Source: Cerrena zonata (Eukaryota; Basidiomycota; Agaricomycetes; Polyporales; Cerrenaceae). Taken from it: DNA of 64,000 bases. The stretch covers positions 248,001 to 312,000 of the forward strand of contig JASBNA010000024.1 of assembly GCA_038087015.1 (NCBI GenBank). The letters run 5' to 3'. A model generated the notes under the pieces. It made no database searches. It saw nothing but the letters and a program-made list of their open reading frames with translations, and was not told where the DNA came from. Positions 54,018 through 64,000 of this stretch are shown piece by piece. The position numbers and the translations under genes were made by a program. Numbering within the stretch: the first letter of the stretch is position 1; the number at the start of each line of letters is the position of its first letter.

Positions 54018-55081
54018 ATATTCTTAGATAGTGATTCATTTAATACATATATGACGTTGGATTAGCGCCTGTAAAAACCCTTTGAATGTCCAGCACCCGT
54101 AGAAGTTCAACCTGTGTGCTTTGTGAAGGGGCCCATATCTTATTGTGTTTATTTCGCAGCCATATATGAAAAGGTCAATTGGCGATAACAGAAATTTTGA
54201 CCTTGAGAAATATTTACGAGGTCTCACTAATACTAGAACCTATGCTAACCGAATCATCTTTTCTGTCTCGATTGCGATTTTGAAAGTAGTAGCATACCTC
54301 TGAGAGGAGACGCGTCACGGATTATAAGAGATTGTATCAGGAGTTTTCTGACTCGCTTGTAATGCTATGCTTTTGAGGGTGTTTCCTCTCATAAATTGGT
54401 TGCATGGAAGTCCTAATTGGAGGTATTCTGAGAGTAAGGTGATATAAGAGAAAGATCAAGCCAGGACCACGTCTTCAATGAAAGTCGAAAGACCGGCACG
54501 TGCCGTCGACTACACTTACGAGCTCTTCTTTCAATTAATTTCGAAAAACAATTTAGCTTCTTATGTTACACTAAAGTCCCATAGAAACACGTAAATTTCA
54601 TGTCCAAATTACTCTTTGGGAACGTAACTATTTCCAATTTCATGTTTTTTGTAGCACGGCTGCTAATCGTTAGCAGCCACAAGAAGAATGTAAATACTCT
54701 CATTTTCTTATATTAGCTTTACGGACTGCTGTTTTCCAATGACTAATTATCAAGAGACGCGTTTCAATTGTTTCATTTGTTTCACTTATTTCAATATTGG
54801 AAAGCAGAAACGAGAGTTTATCAATTATGCAGAATAACTGATACTATCTGTTTGATGGTTATCAATGTATTCAATTGTTTTGCATTCTTTGCAAGGCCTG
54901 TTATCTGAACCAAATTCTTGGATCGGATATTAGCAAAAAGGGAAACTTGTCGGAGCAGTTTCAGAGCCATCAACTCAATGTTCCGGTCATGGGTCATCGC
55001 AGTGGAGAGGGACAAGGAATATAAATACCTGAAGTCAACCGGTTGGGGGTGATTTATGGAGATTCGAACCAGTATTCAACA
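54018..55081. other. 1.06-kb spacer between OYE copies 2 and 3
   Basis: No gene. It contains the 12-bp palindrome CGGCACGTGCCG (54494-54505), two ACGCGT boxes (near 54310 and 54756) and one TGACTAA (54740-54746). TATAAATA at 55020-55027 lies before copy 3. The promoter of the broken copy 3 thus still looks complete. Confidence 0.5.
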
Positions 55082-56305
<1,224 letters not shown>

Positions 56306-56791
56306 ATACTTAGACTTTTAAAATACAAATAATTTCCAAGTTAAGCCTTGTAGAATCACTCGCATTCACAATTACAATATCTAAATAGTATTCCATACTC
56401 TGGAATGTTCATCATTGCTTCTGAAGCCTATTTGGATCTAACCTCATTGAAGTTAGACAACAGCTGCCAGTTCCTCTTTTCTACTTCTTGACTACACCCA
56501 TTTAATCTCTTGTAAGATCATTCCAGCCTTATATTACGTACCACCACTAACAGCATCAAGATTATCTTCTGGTATTTTAAATATATAAACGGTAGTTTTG
56601 CAGTATTCTTTCCAAGAACCAACCTGCAAAAAGGCCAACATGTAAATTTGAGCACCATCGCATTTTTTTCAGTATCGTCCATTGAGAAGTAGCGCAAAGC
56701 TAATCATCTAGCTTTTTTCCCGTTTTTCAAAGACAAGTTAAAACTAAACCAACCTCTTTCTTTGACAAAAAAAACTACAACAACAGTCAAG
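56306..56791. other. Spacer between OYE copy 3 and CBP3
   Basis: About 485 bp with no gene seen; it holds the CBP3 promoter. Confidence 0.4.
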
Positions 56792-57793
56792 ATGCTTACT
56801 AAAAATGTGGTAAGGTTACTTGGGAATGGTTGTGAAACCCTTGGTTATAAGAGTTTTTCCACCAGTTCTATCAGAAACATACAGCGTTCTCAAAACGATA
56901 TACTAGATCAAAGACAAGAAGACATCACAGCACCAAATGCATTAGCAGAAGAATCTACCCTTCCTAAAATTAAACAAGACTTGAAGATCAACCCAAGACT
57001 TGCTAAGAAAAAGTCGCCTTTCAAATCGGATCATAAAATGGAAAATGACCCAAGTTTCCAATTATCATCTTGGAAACAAAATATTGGTCAAGGAATCATC
57101 AAATTGTTTGGTATTGATATGGATAGATCAAGAGCTGGACCAGTTGCAGGCTCTCACTATTTCGGTGAATGTAAAAAGCAAGGGATGTACTATCCTAATG
57201 AACCACTCAGTCCAACTTCTAGATTTTATTATGAAACTCTTGCTTTACCTCAATCATTTTCCCAATGGTTTCAAATTACTGCTTTACATTACTGGATTTT
57301 ATCGGTTAGAATGAGAGCCATGCCTTTCAAATACGGTAGAAATTATCAACAAAAGTTGGTTGATAGAATTTTTAAAGATATGGAATTGAGAATGGCTGAA
57401 GAATTGAATATCAATTCTAATAGAATCATCGAAGGTTATCTTAAAGAGTACCATAAACAATTATTGGGATCTGTTTTATCGTATGATGAAGGGTTATTAA
57501 CTGACGATATTACTTTGGCTAGTGCCTTGTGGAGAAATGTGTTTAATGGTAATCCAAATGCTGATATGAGACATATTGAAGCATTAGTTGGTTATGTTAG
57601 ATCACAATTGTATGTTTTGAACAAAATGAGTGATCGTGAATTTGGTTTTGGTAAGTTTACCTTTGTTGCACCTGATGAAGTTGTTAAACCTTTAACTAAA
57701 TCTCAAGAAGCTAAATTAAGAGCTCAAGCTAAAAAGGAGTTTGAAGGTAAAACATTACCATCTCAAAGAAGTGTTTTATCGTTGGATGAATAA
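56792..57793 (+). CDS. CBP3: Cbp3, mitochondrial assembly factor for cytochrome b
   Basis: From the ATG at 56792 the protein has 333 residues. The N-terminus (MLTKNVVRLLGNGCETLGYK) is a typical presequence. The ubiquinol-cytochrome c chaperone domain follows, with SRFYYETLALPQSFSQWFQI, ALHYWILSVRMRAMPFKYGR, YQQKLVDRIFKDMELRM, YHKQLLGSVLSYDEGLLTDD and ALWRNVFNGNPNADMRHIEA. Together with Cbp6 it binds the mitoribosome tunnel exit and newly made cytochrome b for complex III assembly. Length matches yeast Cbp3 (335). The frame extends ten codons upstream without an ATG. Confidence 0.94.
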   Translation: MLTKNVVRLLGNGCETLGYKSFSTSSIRNIQRSQNDILDQRQEDITAPNALAEESTLPKIKQDLKINPRLAKKKSPFKSDHKMENDPSFQLSSWKQNIGQGIIKLFGIDMDRSRAGPVAGSHYFGECKKQGMYYPNEPLSPTSRFYYETLALPQSFSQWFQITALHYWILSVRMRAMPFKYGRNYQQKLVDRIFKDMELRMAEELNINSNRIIEGYLKEYHKQLLGSVLSYDEGLLTDDITLASALWRNVFNGNPNADMRHIEALVGYVRSQLYVLNKMSDREFGFGKFTFVAPDEVVKPLTKSQEAKLRAQAKKEFEGKTLPSQRSVLSLDE

Positions 57794-58018
57794 TTTATTC
57801 TTTTCGTTGTCTTTTATTCTGCATAATCTTTATTTTCGTGTTTGATTAGTCAAGTTATACTTGTACATATTACTTCTTCATTTCATTTTCCTGGTTATGG
57901 GTTTTTATAGCTTAAACTTTTACTTAACATATACAATCGTGTAAATAATATAAATTTGTTTATTCATAGATAAGAAAAAGAAAACACAACTATAGAAAAA
58001 TAGCATAAGCATAAAAGT

Positions 58019-58852
58019 TTACAATTTGGCAACTGAGATATCATCATCTTTTGTCCAATCATGGCCCAAAGTATCCCTAATCATAATATTCATAACTGCG
58101 TAGTCTTCACCTTCAACAGAATTTTCATCAACTTTCTCACCAAGTACGATATCTTCATAAAATTTGAATCCAAATTTTTCATAAATTGGAATATTTGAAA
58201 CACTTGAACTTTCTAAATAAGTAATGTTACTAGTGTTGGGTAAATCAATGTAATTTTGAAACATGTAATCAAACATTTTTCTTGCATTACCTTTACCACG
58301 GGCATTAGCAGTTGAACCAACATAGACTAAAGTATACACCCCTTTACCTTTAAACCTTGGATCAGTTGTAACAATACGTTCATTTGTATGTTCTAATAAT
58401 GGTAATAATCCATTGAAAACTTTATTGCGAGAGCCTTCACAACCTAAATTCCAAACTTTGCCATAACCTGATTCCATTAAAGTTGAAAAAGATTCAAGAC
58501 CTCTTTCTACAGAATCAGGACATGACCAAACTGCAACAGTTTCAAATTCATCATCGGATTCATTAATACCTAGACATAAACCTTTTGAAATATGTTGCCT
58601 GACATAAGCTTCATAGAGAGCTAATTCAAAGTCTCTTTTCAGTTGATGATCATTCAAATCACTTACAAGTAACTTGGCCAAAGAGTCATTATCAAAAGCT
58701 TTAAGCAAAGTAATGGCAGCCTTGGGAGAATCTTCATAATTCAAAATTTTAATGTTTGAACCAAGAGATCCAGTTTGACTTGATCGGGGTAATTTAGAAG
58801 AATCATCATCTGAAGAAGAAACTTTTGAAGTTGAAGAAGTTGAAGTAGACAT
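58019..58852 (-). CDS. GNAT-family N-acetyltransferase, fungal type
   Basis: A Ser-rich N-terminus (ATG at 58852, 277 residues) precedes a GNAT domain. Strand beta-4 is YTLVYVGSTANARGKGNARK, the acetyl-CoA-binding Q/RxxGxG/A element. NITYLESSSVSNIPIYEKFG followed by FKFYEDIVLG is the typical ending. Proteins of this layout in filamentous fungi and yeasts are mostly uncharacterised, and the substrate cannot be read from the sequence. It converges with CBP3. Confidence 0.85.
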   Translation of the reverse strand: MSTSTSSTSKVSSSDDDSSKLPRSSQTGSLGSNIKILNYEDSPKAAITLLKAFDNDSLAKLLVSDLNDHQLKRDFELALYEAYVRQHISKGLCLGINESDDEFETVAVWSCPDSVERGLESFSTLMESGYGKVWNLGCEGSRNKVFNGLLPLLEHTNERIVTTDPRFKGKGVYTLVYVGSTANARGKGNARKMFDYMFQNYIDLPNTSNITYLESSSVSNIPIYEKFGFKFYEDIVLGEKVDENSVEGEDYAVMNIMIRDTLGHDWTKDDDISVAKL

Positions 58853-59484
58853 TTTTGATAATTTTATGAGATAAGAGAACAAATATTAAAATCACAATCT
58901 AATTGAGATAATATTTAAAAGCTGATAACGTATTTATATTGGTAACTTAATCTAATAATCATAATTATTCCTTAGTTTATTTAAAAGTAATAGTACAGAG
59001 CCGATTAAGGTGTAATATTAACCTAAAGATAAAAAGTAAGGTCTCCTTATTAAGTTTAGCAGCAAAAAAACTGGCAAGTTAGATTAATCTCCAAATATTG
59101 AGACGTCGGCTATAGAGAACAAATTATTCAAACAAGTTTAACCTTGACTTGAAAGAGAAATCTAAACTTTATATATCCCCAAATCCTTTATATTTCGAGT
59201 TGATCATAAAATGACAGGAAGGGCATTTGATTAAAATCCGCCAGGACATACCAAATGAGGAAGGCAAGTCGTGTACTGTTCGCGAATTAGCGGAATTCTC
59301 TTTTCTCTAATTCCTCTTTGATAATCAACGGTTTTTGACATCGATTGGCTGTTAAAAGTGTAGATATTTGGTCTAGTAAGCAGAGGCGATGAGAGGATTG
59401 GACTGTTACAGATTTGAAGTATTAGATAAGTGTACAATTTATTTATATTATTTATTTATTTTGTGGAGCTGGAGTTAAAGCAAT
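58853..59484. other. Spacer between the GNAT gene and SRP72
   Basis: About 630 bp, AT-rich. Short frames near 59231-59437 show no family features. I see nothing further. Confidence 0.4.
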
Positions 59485-61458
59485 TTACTTTTTACCCTTC
59501 TTCTTCTTCTTTTTGTTTGCATTACTCTTACTAGCGGAAGAAGATTGGGGTTGGGGTTGTGATTGTGAATTATCAACGATTCCTTGATGACCACCTGATC
59601 TTTTCTTATCCTTTTTGGAAGGCTTGTAGTAAGATCTGACTTTCAAAGGTAACCATCTTTCACTATCTAATTCTTTTTCTGGATTAAATTCAGAATCAGG
59701 TTTATAAAATTTGTGTTTTGAAAATTTTGGTTTTTTGGTTTTCTTAGTAATTTTATTTGGTTTTTCCTTATCAGTTTTCGGAACTGGGATAGATTTTGAT
59801 GTGGTTGGTTTGGTGATCAATGAGTCGATATTAGTCTCAAGTAAAGACTCAACATCAGTTGAGGAAGCTAAACTATTTACTGGCAATAATTTAGAAGAAT
59901 CTTTAGATGAAATACTATCGATAAGCAAATCTTCTTTACCGGTTGATTTTAAGATTTGGAAAACTTTGTTTGCATTTTCTTCGTCATTCAAATTGATTAA
60001 TTTGAATCCGATAACTTTGATAAGATTATATAAATCAAAGTTATCAAAGATTTCATTTTGGGGGGTCGATTCAAACTTTTCAATTAATGACAAGATCAAT
60101 TCATTCAACTTGCTTGAATGGTTTAAAGTTTCGTATAAGTTTATTAAACTACCAATAACACTTGGGATTAATCTTGATTCGTTAATTAATTCATTAGTCA
60201 TTTTCTCGAAAACGTAAATTGATTGATCATAATGGCCACTTTTCGAGTTAACTGAATTTAACAAAAATGCAGCAGTAATTTTCAAATCGTCATTTTCCAC
60301 TTTGTTTGAAATATATTTGAATAGTTTCCTACTAATGGCTTTATTATTTTCAATATTGATTAAATCATTAATATCAATTTGTAAAGCTAATAAGACTTTA
60401 TAAATTATTGGAGTGGAATCTCCTGGGAAGCTTTTCAAATATTTTTCAATAGAAGCATTAGATAAATAGGATGAATTTTTACTAATTGTACTTGATTGGT
60501 AAGATAATAATAAATGATTTTGTAATAAAGTTTGATGTTGTGATTTGATTAATTTTTGTTCCAAGTGATGTAAATTATATTGATAGTCTAAATCACGGTG
60601 AGTTAAATTAATTTCTGATGATTTATTTAATGAATGATAATTATTTTTAATAATCAAATTAATCATTAAATCATTTACATTTTTTAATTCATCATCGTCT
60701 AAGATTGATTTTGCTCTTGAAACGTTACCTTGTAATTGATAAATATATGCAATTGTTAACTTCATTGGAGCTAATTCCATTAATAAATCTTGTGGATCTG
60801 AATCAATATTTGCTGAAGTACATTTATCAGTAGCAATATTTAAAAGTTCCAATGATTTTTCTAAATTACCTTTAGATAATTCAATCAATGAGTTATTGAA
60901 TAATAAATCATAACTGTTTTCATCAGTAATGGTGGATAAAATTTTGGAAGTTTCATTGAATTTATCGTGATTTGTGATTTGACTAATAACTGCTCTTTCA
61001 TTACATGCTAAATCTAATTCATTATCAATTTTTTGATTATTAGTGATTAATTCATGATACAACGATAAAGCTTTAAAAATATCACCCTTTTGGTAAGAAT
61101 GTTGAGCCAAAATATGTTTTATGGCTCTTAATTCAATTTCATTAATATCATTTGATAAATTTTCATATACTTCATTTAATTTTGAAGATAACCCTAACTT
61201 ATAATAAATGTAAATTTTTTCAACAGGTAATTGATCGGAGACTTCTTTTGGAACTTCCTTCAATAAAATGTTAGCTTTATGATATTTATCCATGTTTATT
61301 AAAGCAACAATACAATTATGGAAAGATTTAACATCTTGAAAGTTCTTGATCTTGGATAAGTATTCGTATGATACTTCAAAAATGTGTTCGTGATCAGATT
61401 TCGTCTCTGCAGATGTGATATGCAAGCTCTTGAAAGCCTGCGGGATCGAGGACGACAT
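59485..61458 (-). CDS. SRP72: Srp72, signal recognition particle subunit
   Basis: The 657-residue protein is helical through the first 520 residues, with TPR-like units (HNCIVALINMDKYHKANILL, KALSLYHELI, ELSKGNLEKSLELLNIATDK). The C-terminus carries the RNA-binding element SERWLPLKVRSYYKPSKKDK followed by Lys/Ser/Gln-rich sequence. This is the standard Srp72 layout and size (yeast 640). Srp72 pairs with Srp68 and holds the SRP RNA, so it acts in co-translational targeting to the ER. The ATG at 61458 is a clear start. Confidence 0.93.
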   Translation of the reverse strand: MSSSIPQAFKSLHITSAETKSDHEHIFEVSYEYLSKIKNFQDVKSFHNCIVALINMDKYHKANILLKEVPKEVSDQLPVEKIYIYYKLGLSSKLNEVYENLSNDINEIELRAIKHILAQHSYQKGDIFKALSLYHELITNNQKIDNELDLACNERAVISQITNHDKFNETSKILSTITDENSYDLLFNNSLIELSKGNLEKSLELLNIATDKCTSANIDSDPQDLLMELAPMKLTIAYIYQLQGNVSRAKSILDDDELKNVNDLMINLIIKNNYHSLNKSSEINLTHRDLDYQYNLHHLEQKLIKSQHQTLLQNHLLLSYQSSTISKNSSYLSNASIEKYLKSFPGDSTPIIYKVLLALQIDINDLINIENNKAISRKLFKYISNKVENDDLKITAAFLLNSVNSKSGHYDQSIYVFEKMTNELINESRLIPSVIGSLINLYETLNHSSKLNELILSLIEKFESTPQNEIFDNFDLYNLIKVIGFKLINLNDEENANKVFQILKSTGKEDLLIDSISSKDSSKLLPVNSLASSTDVESLLETNIDSLITKPTTSKSIPVPKTDKEKPNKITKKTKKPKFSKHKFYKPDSEFNPEKELDSERWLPLKVRSYYKPSKKDKKRSGGHQGIVDNSQSQPQPQSSSASKSNANKKKKKKGKK

Positions 61459-61814
61459 TCTTATGGATTAATTGGGCCGTTTATACCTGTTGGAGTATCT
61501 GTACTTATTAACTTGTTCGACGGCTTTCCTCACTAAAAAGAAAAAAATTTTCAATTTTGAAAAGTAAACCTCCGTACATCATGGTATTATATCATTTTTA
61601 TGTATTAAACTAATTTACAGCAATATTACAAAGGGTATCATGCAAATTAGAGGAACAGGGAGGAGGGTATCATCAAGTGTAGAGAAGTGAATTTCAAAGA
61701 AAGTAAGGGTATTAATATATAGTGAAAGAATGAAACAAAAAAATTAACAGAAACGAACGATATAACCAAAAGAAATGAAAGAAATGAAAACAAAATGCAA
61801 AAAAGACAAAGACG
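61459..61814. other. Spacer between SRP72 and the ACM1-like gene
   Basis: About 355 bp; A-rich on the plus strand toward the ACM1-like stop. No gene is seen. Confidence 0.4.
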
Positions 61815-62543
61815 CTAATTAGATAAGATTGAAAAAGTATTTTTTTTAACCAAGGGTGCCTTAGCGTCGTTTTTACCAACAGACATGGCTCTTTTATGTC
61901 TTCTTACCAAATTTCTATGTTTAGCAATAAGATGTCTTTCTAATAAGTCATCATCATTTTCTTTATCATCGAGAAATTCTGACTTGAACAAAAACTTGTC
62001 ATTGTGAACCAAGTTCTTTCTAGGGGGAGTGACAAAACTTGGTAATGAGTTGAAATGGTGTAAGTTTGTCGAAGTAGTACTTTTGTAATTTTGAGGCACG
62101 TAAGGTTCAGTTAATTGAATTGAGCGAGACAAAGCAGGGTCTGACTCAATTGTTTTCAAAAACCCTGGGAACTCATTGGTACTAAGTGGTTTAAGTGGTA
62201 CTCTTTTGGGGAAACTTTGCTGTTTCAAGTTGAGAGGTTTTGGCTGAAGAATATTCTCCTGGTCATTATGGTCAGTTTTATTTGATTTGGAAGGACTTGG
62301 AGATTTAGCCGTATTTGAATAGGCGGAAGCCGGTTTGGGTTTATCTTCAAATATGGTGAATCCTAATCTTGGTTTTTTAGCTGGATTCTTCTTGACTGGG
62401 GTTAAAATATTAGAATTGTTTAATTTTGGAATCTTAATTGGTGAGCTGGTATTGAAGGGAGAGTTTTTCTTCAGCTTAAGAGGTGTTCTGGAAATGTTAT
62501 GGTTTTTACTAGGTGATAATACTCGTCTGGTTGGCGAAGACAT
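61815..62543 (-). CDS. ACM1: Acm1-like pseudosubstrate inhibitor of APC/C-Cdh1
   Basis: This is a 242-residue, disordered, basic protein from the ATG at 62543. Two destruction boxes of full RxxLxxxxN form start it: RRVLSPSKN (6-14) and RTPLKLKKN (19-27). FTIFED (62-67) matches the ABBA motif Fx[ILV][FHY]x[DE]. DQEN (94-97) sits where Acm1 has its KEN box, and a true KEN is at 194-196. The blocks LKPLSTNEFPGFL and LPSFVTPPR align with LKDLSVDEFKGYI and LPSFITPPR of yeast Acm1 as I recall it. At least eight Ser/Thr-Pro sites suggest Cdk control. Acm1 blocks Cdh1 and is itself degraded. An ACGCGT box at 62971 lies 430 bp upstream. Confidence 0.72.
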   Translation of the reverse strand: MSSPTRRVLSPSKNHNISRTPLKLKKNSPFNTSSPIKIPKLNNSNILTPVKKNPAKKPRLGFTIFEDKPKPASAYSNTAKSPSPSKSNKTDHNDQENILQPKPLNLKQQSFPKRVPLKPLSTNEFPGFLKTIESDPALSRSIQLTEPYVPQNYKSTTSTNLHHFNSLPSFVTPPRKNLVHNDKFLFKSEFLDDKENDDDLLERHLIAKHRNLVRRHKRAMSVGKNDAKAPLVKKNTFSILSN

Positions 62544-63078
62544 GATGAAAGATCTAGTGTTAATTATGAAAAGAGGTGACGGGAAAAATAAAGCCTCAAA
62601 GGATAATGCTTCCTTTATATTCAATCCTTTTCTTTTTCTAAATTTTAAGGCTTCTCCCTTTTGCAAAGTTAATTAAGACGTGATGTTTTTCTCAAATTTT
62701 TTATTAACAGACGTGATGTTTTTATTTTAAACGTGAATTCTCTTCCAAAATGTATGGCAGTATACGTGAAGCGTGGACGGAATAGTGGGTGACGCTCGCA
62801 ATAACTCGGTTGCAATCGTTAGTCGTTATGGATACCCTTATGTACTCTAATTTAGAATCGTGATTGATGAAACCGTGATTGGGTTGCTTATAGTGTTGTT
62901 CAGTTACAAAACACCATTTTATTATGGGGGAAAAGGCCGTAAGGGGGGCGTGTGAAACTCAGAGTGTAGTACGCGTATTTGGAGGGGGTGTGGAACCCGT
63001 ACACCTAGAGACTAACTGCAAAAATAGTAACTGTATCTTTATTATATTATATATATCTATATATATTATATCGGGGGG
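62544..63078. other. Spacer between the ACM1-like gene and GCV1
   Basis: About 535 bp with no gene. It contains ACGCGT (62971-62976) and a full Rap1-consensus match GAACCCGTACACC (62993-63005). An (AT)n-like stretch at 63045-63070 precedes the GCV1 stop. Confidence 0.5.
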
Positions 63079-64000
63079 CTAGTTTGGTTTGTAAAAGTTG
63101 CTTGGTACAAAGGGTAATTTGGTCACCACTCCGTCTCTTAACTTACCTCTTATTTCAACCTTGACGTCCGAGCCGATTTTGGCCTTCTTATCGATATAAG
63201 CCTGGGCTACGTTTCCCCCAATGCTTGGAGATGGACTACCGGAGGTGATGTAGCCAATTTGTTCCTTACCGTCTTGATCGTAGATTGCATTACCGGTTCT
63301 TGGAGAAGGGCCTTTTGAAGTGAGACCAATTCTACGAGTACGGACCGATTTTTTATCGTTCAATTGGGATAAGATCTTATCACTACCATTGAATTTTGTG
63401 GTGGAAGCGTCTCTTCTGGATTGAGGGATCAACCAGGATAAAGAGGCTTGGACCGGGGTGATTTCTTCAGTTAACTCATTACCGTAGAGACACATTCCGG
63501 CTTCTAATCTCAAGGAGTCTCTAGCAGCCAAACCAATTGGTTGCACGGTATCTGGGGACTCTTCGATTAATCTTTCGAAAAATTCTCGAGCTTGTTGCGT
63601 TTCCTTGTCATTGGAGGAAGGAATTGAAAGTTCAAACCCATCTTCCCCAGTGTACCCGGTTCTGGATAAGTGAATATCTGAATCGATATCTTGTAAGTTA
63701 ATGAATTGAGTTTGACCGAAAGAAAATCTCCTTCAAATTAGCTTTAGTGTATTGTTGCAAAATCTGATATGCTTTGGGCCCTTGAATTGCTAATAAAGTA
63801 CCTTCAAATGTTTCATGTTTAACGTTATTGAAATTTGATAACTCCTTTGTTATAAATGCAACATCTTTTTCACGACACCCGGCATTAGTCACCATATAAT
63901 ATTTATCATCAGCATGCTTGGTTATAATACAATCATCGATAACCCCTCCATTTTCATTAAGCAATACTGATAAACTCGAACTATAGGGTGCTAGTCTTGA
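63079..64000 (-). CDS. GCV1: Gcv1, glycine cleavage T protein (aminomethyltransferase), 3' part, one apparent frameshift
   Basis: The gene runs off the right edge, so the N-terminus is missing. Visible parts are SRLAPYSSSLSVLLNENGGV, IDDCIITKHADDKYYMVTNA, the LLAIQGPKA segment, SRTGYTGEDGFELSIPSS, PIGLAARDSLRLEAGMCLYG, LSWLIPQSRR and IGYITSGSPSPSIGGNVAQA. These are the GcvT domain and its C-terminal barrel. The enzyme transfers the methylene group to tetrahydrofolate in the mitochondrial glycine decarboxylase complex. A missing A in the plus-strand A4 at 63723-63726 splits the frame between LKEI and SFGQTQF. Nearby family-like sequence on both sides points to a sequencing indel. Confidence 0.93.

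Overview
This window is nuclear chromosomal DNA of a budding yeast (Saccharomycotina). It is AT-rich and gene-dense, with no visible introns in the recognised genes, and carries two tRNA genes and single-copy housekeeping genes that match Saccharomyces cerevisiae proteins over most of their length. A CTG-Ser clade (Debaryomyces/Candida-like) species fits best. CTG codons appear sparse. One at 18323 (codon 115 of GPI8) lies in a conserved stretch where, as I recall it, the S. cerevisiae protein has serine. The neighbourhoods with Ste12/Cph1, a GATA factor, an Mnn4-like protein and an old-yellow-enzyme array also fit. The species is an inference.

Layout. Positions 1-2531 hold the 3' end of an unrecognised gene, an unrecognised probably mitochondrial protein, and SWD2. 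Positions 2888-10326 hold BBC1 (cortical actin) and IST2 (ER-plasma membrane tether). Positions 10555-13084 hold the PLP-binding YBL036C homologue, a tRNA-Asp/tRNA-Gly pair and LHP1 (La protein). Positions 13513-24024 are a same-strand run: POL12, IRC3, GPI8, STU1. Positions 24401-34669 hold STE12/CPH1, a GATA factor, an Mnn4-like LicD protein and the kinase KSP1. Positions 36131-41551 hold UBX5, an unrecognised acidic protein, SKP1 and PEX3. Positions 41552-43701 are gene-free and rich in minisatellites. Positions 43702-50095 hold a secreted SurE-like nucleotidase, a LAM-family sterol transfer protein and a Swi5/Sae3-like recombination factor. Positions 50843-56305 hold three tandem old yellow enzyme copies, one intact, one with apparent frameshifts and one with two in-frame stops. 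Positions 56792-64000 hold CBP3, a GNAT protein, SRP72, an ACM1-like APC/C inhibitor and the 3' part of GCV1.

Gene order preserves several ancient linkages known from S. cerevisiae: YBL034C-035C-036C, YDR326C-332W and YHR079C-A to YHR084W. The last two are partner regions of the whole-genome duplication, so this window resembles the unduplicated ancestor, although the species itself is not ancestral.

Data quality matters when reading the annotation. About ten reading frames in conserved, partly essential genes (LHP1, POL12, STU1 three times, SKP1 twice, OYE copy 1 twice, GCV1) are broken by single-base insertions or deletions, mostly in short homopolymers. In each case the frame resumes at once with family-consistent sequence. 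I read these as sequencing indels rather than decay. The two nonsense codons in OYE copy 3 are different in kind and look real.

I found no convincing new multi-gene system. The most interesting signals are the Acm1-like pseudosubstrate inhibitor, a cluster of pheromone-response-element-like sites between STE12 and the GATA gene, Rap1-like sites upstream of UBX5, a probable dicistronic tRNA pair, Yap1-type sites at OYE copy 1, a conversion tract between OYE copies, and the minisatellite-rich spacer.
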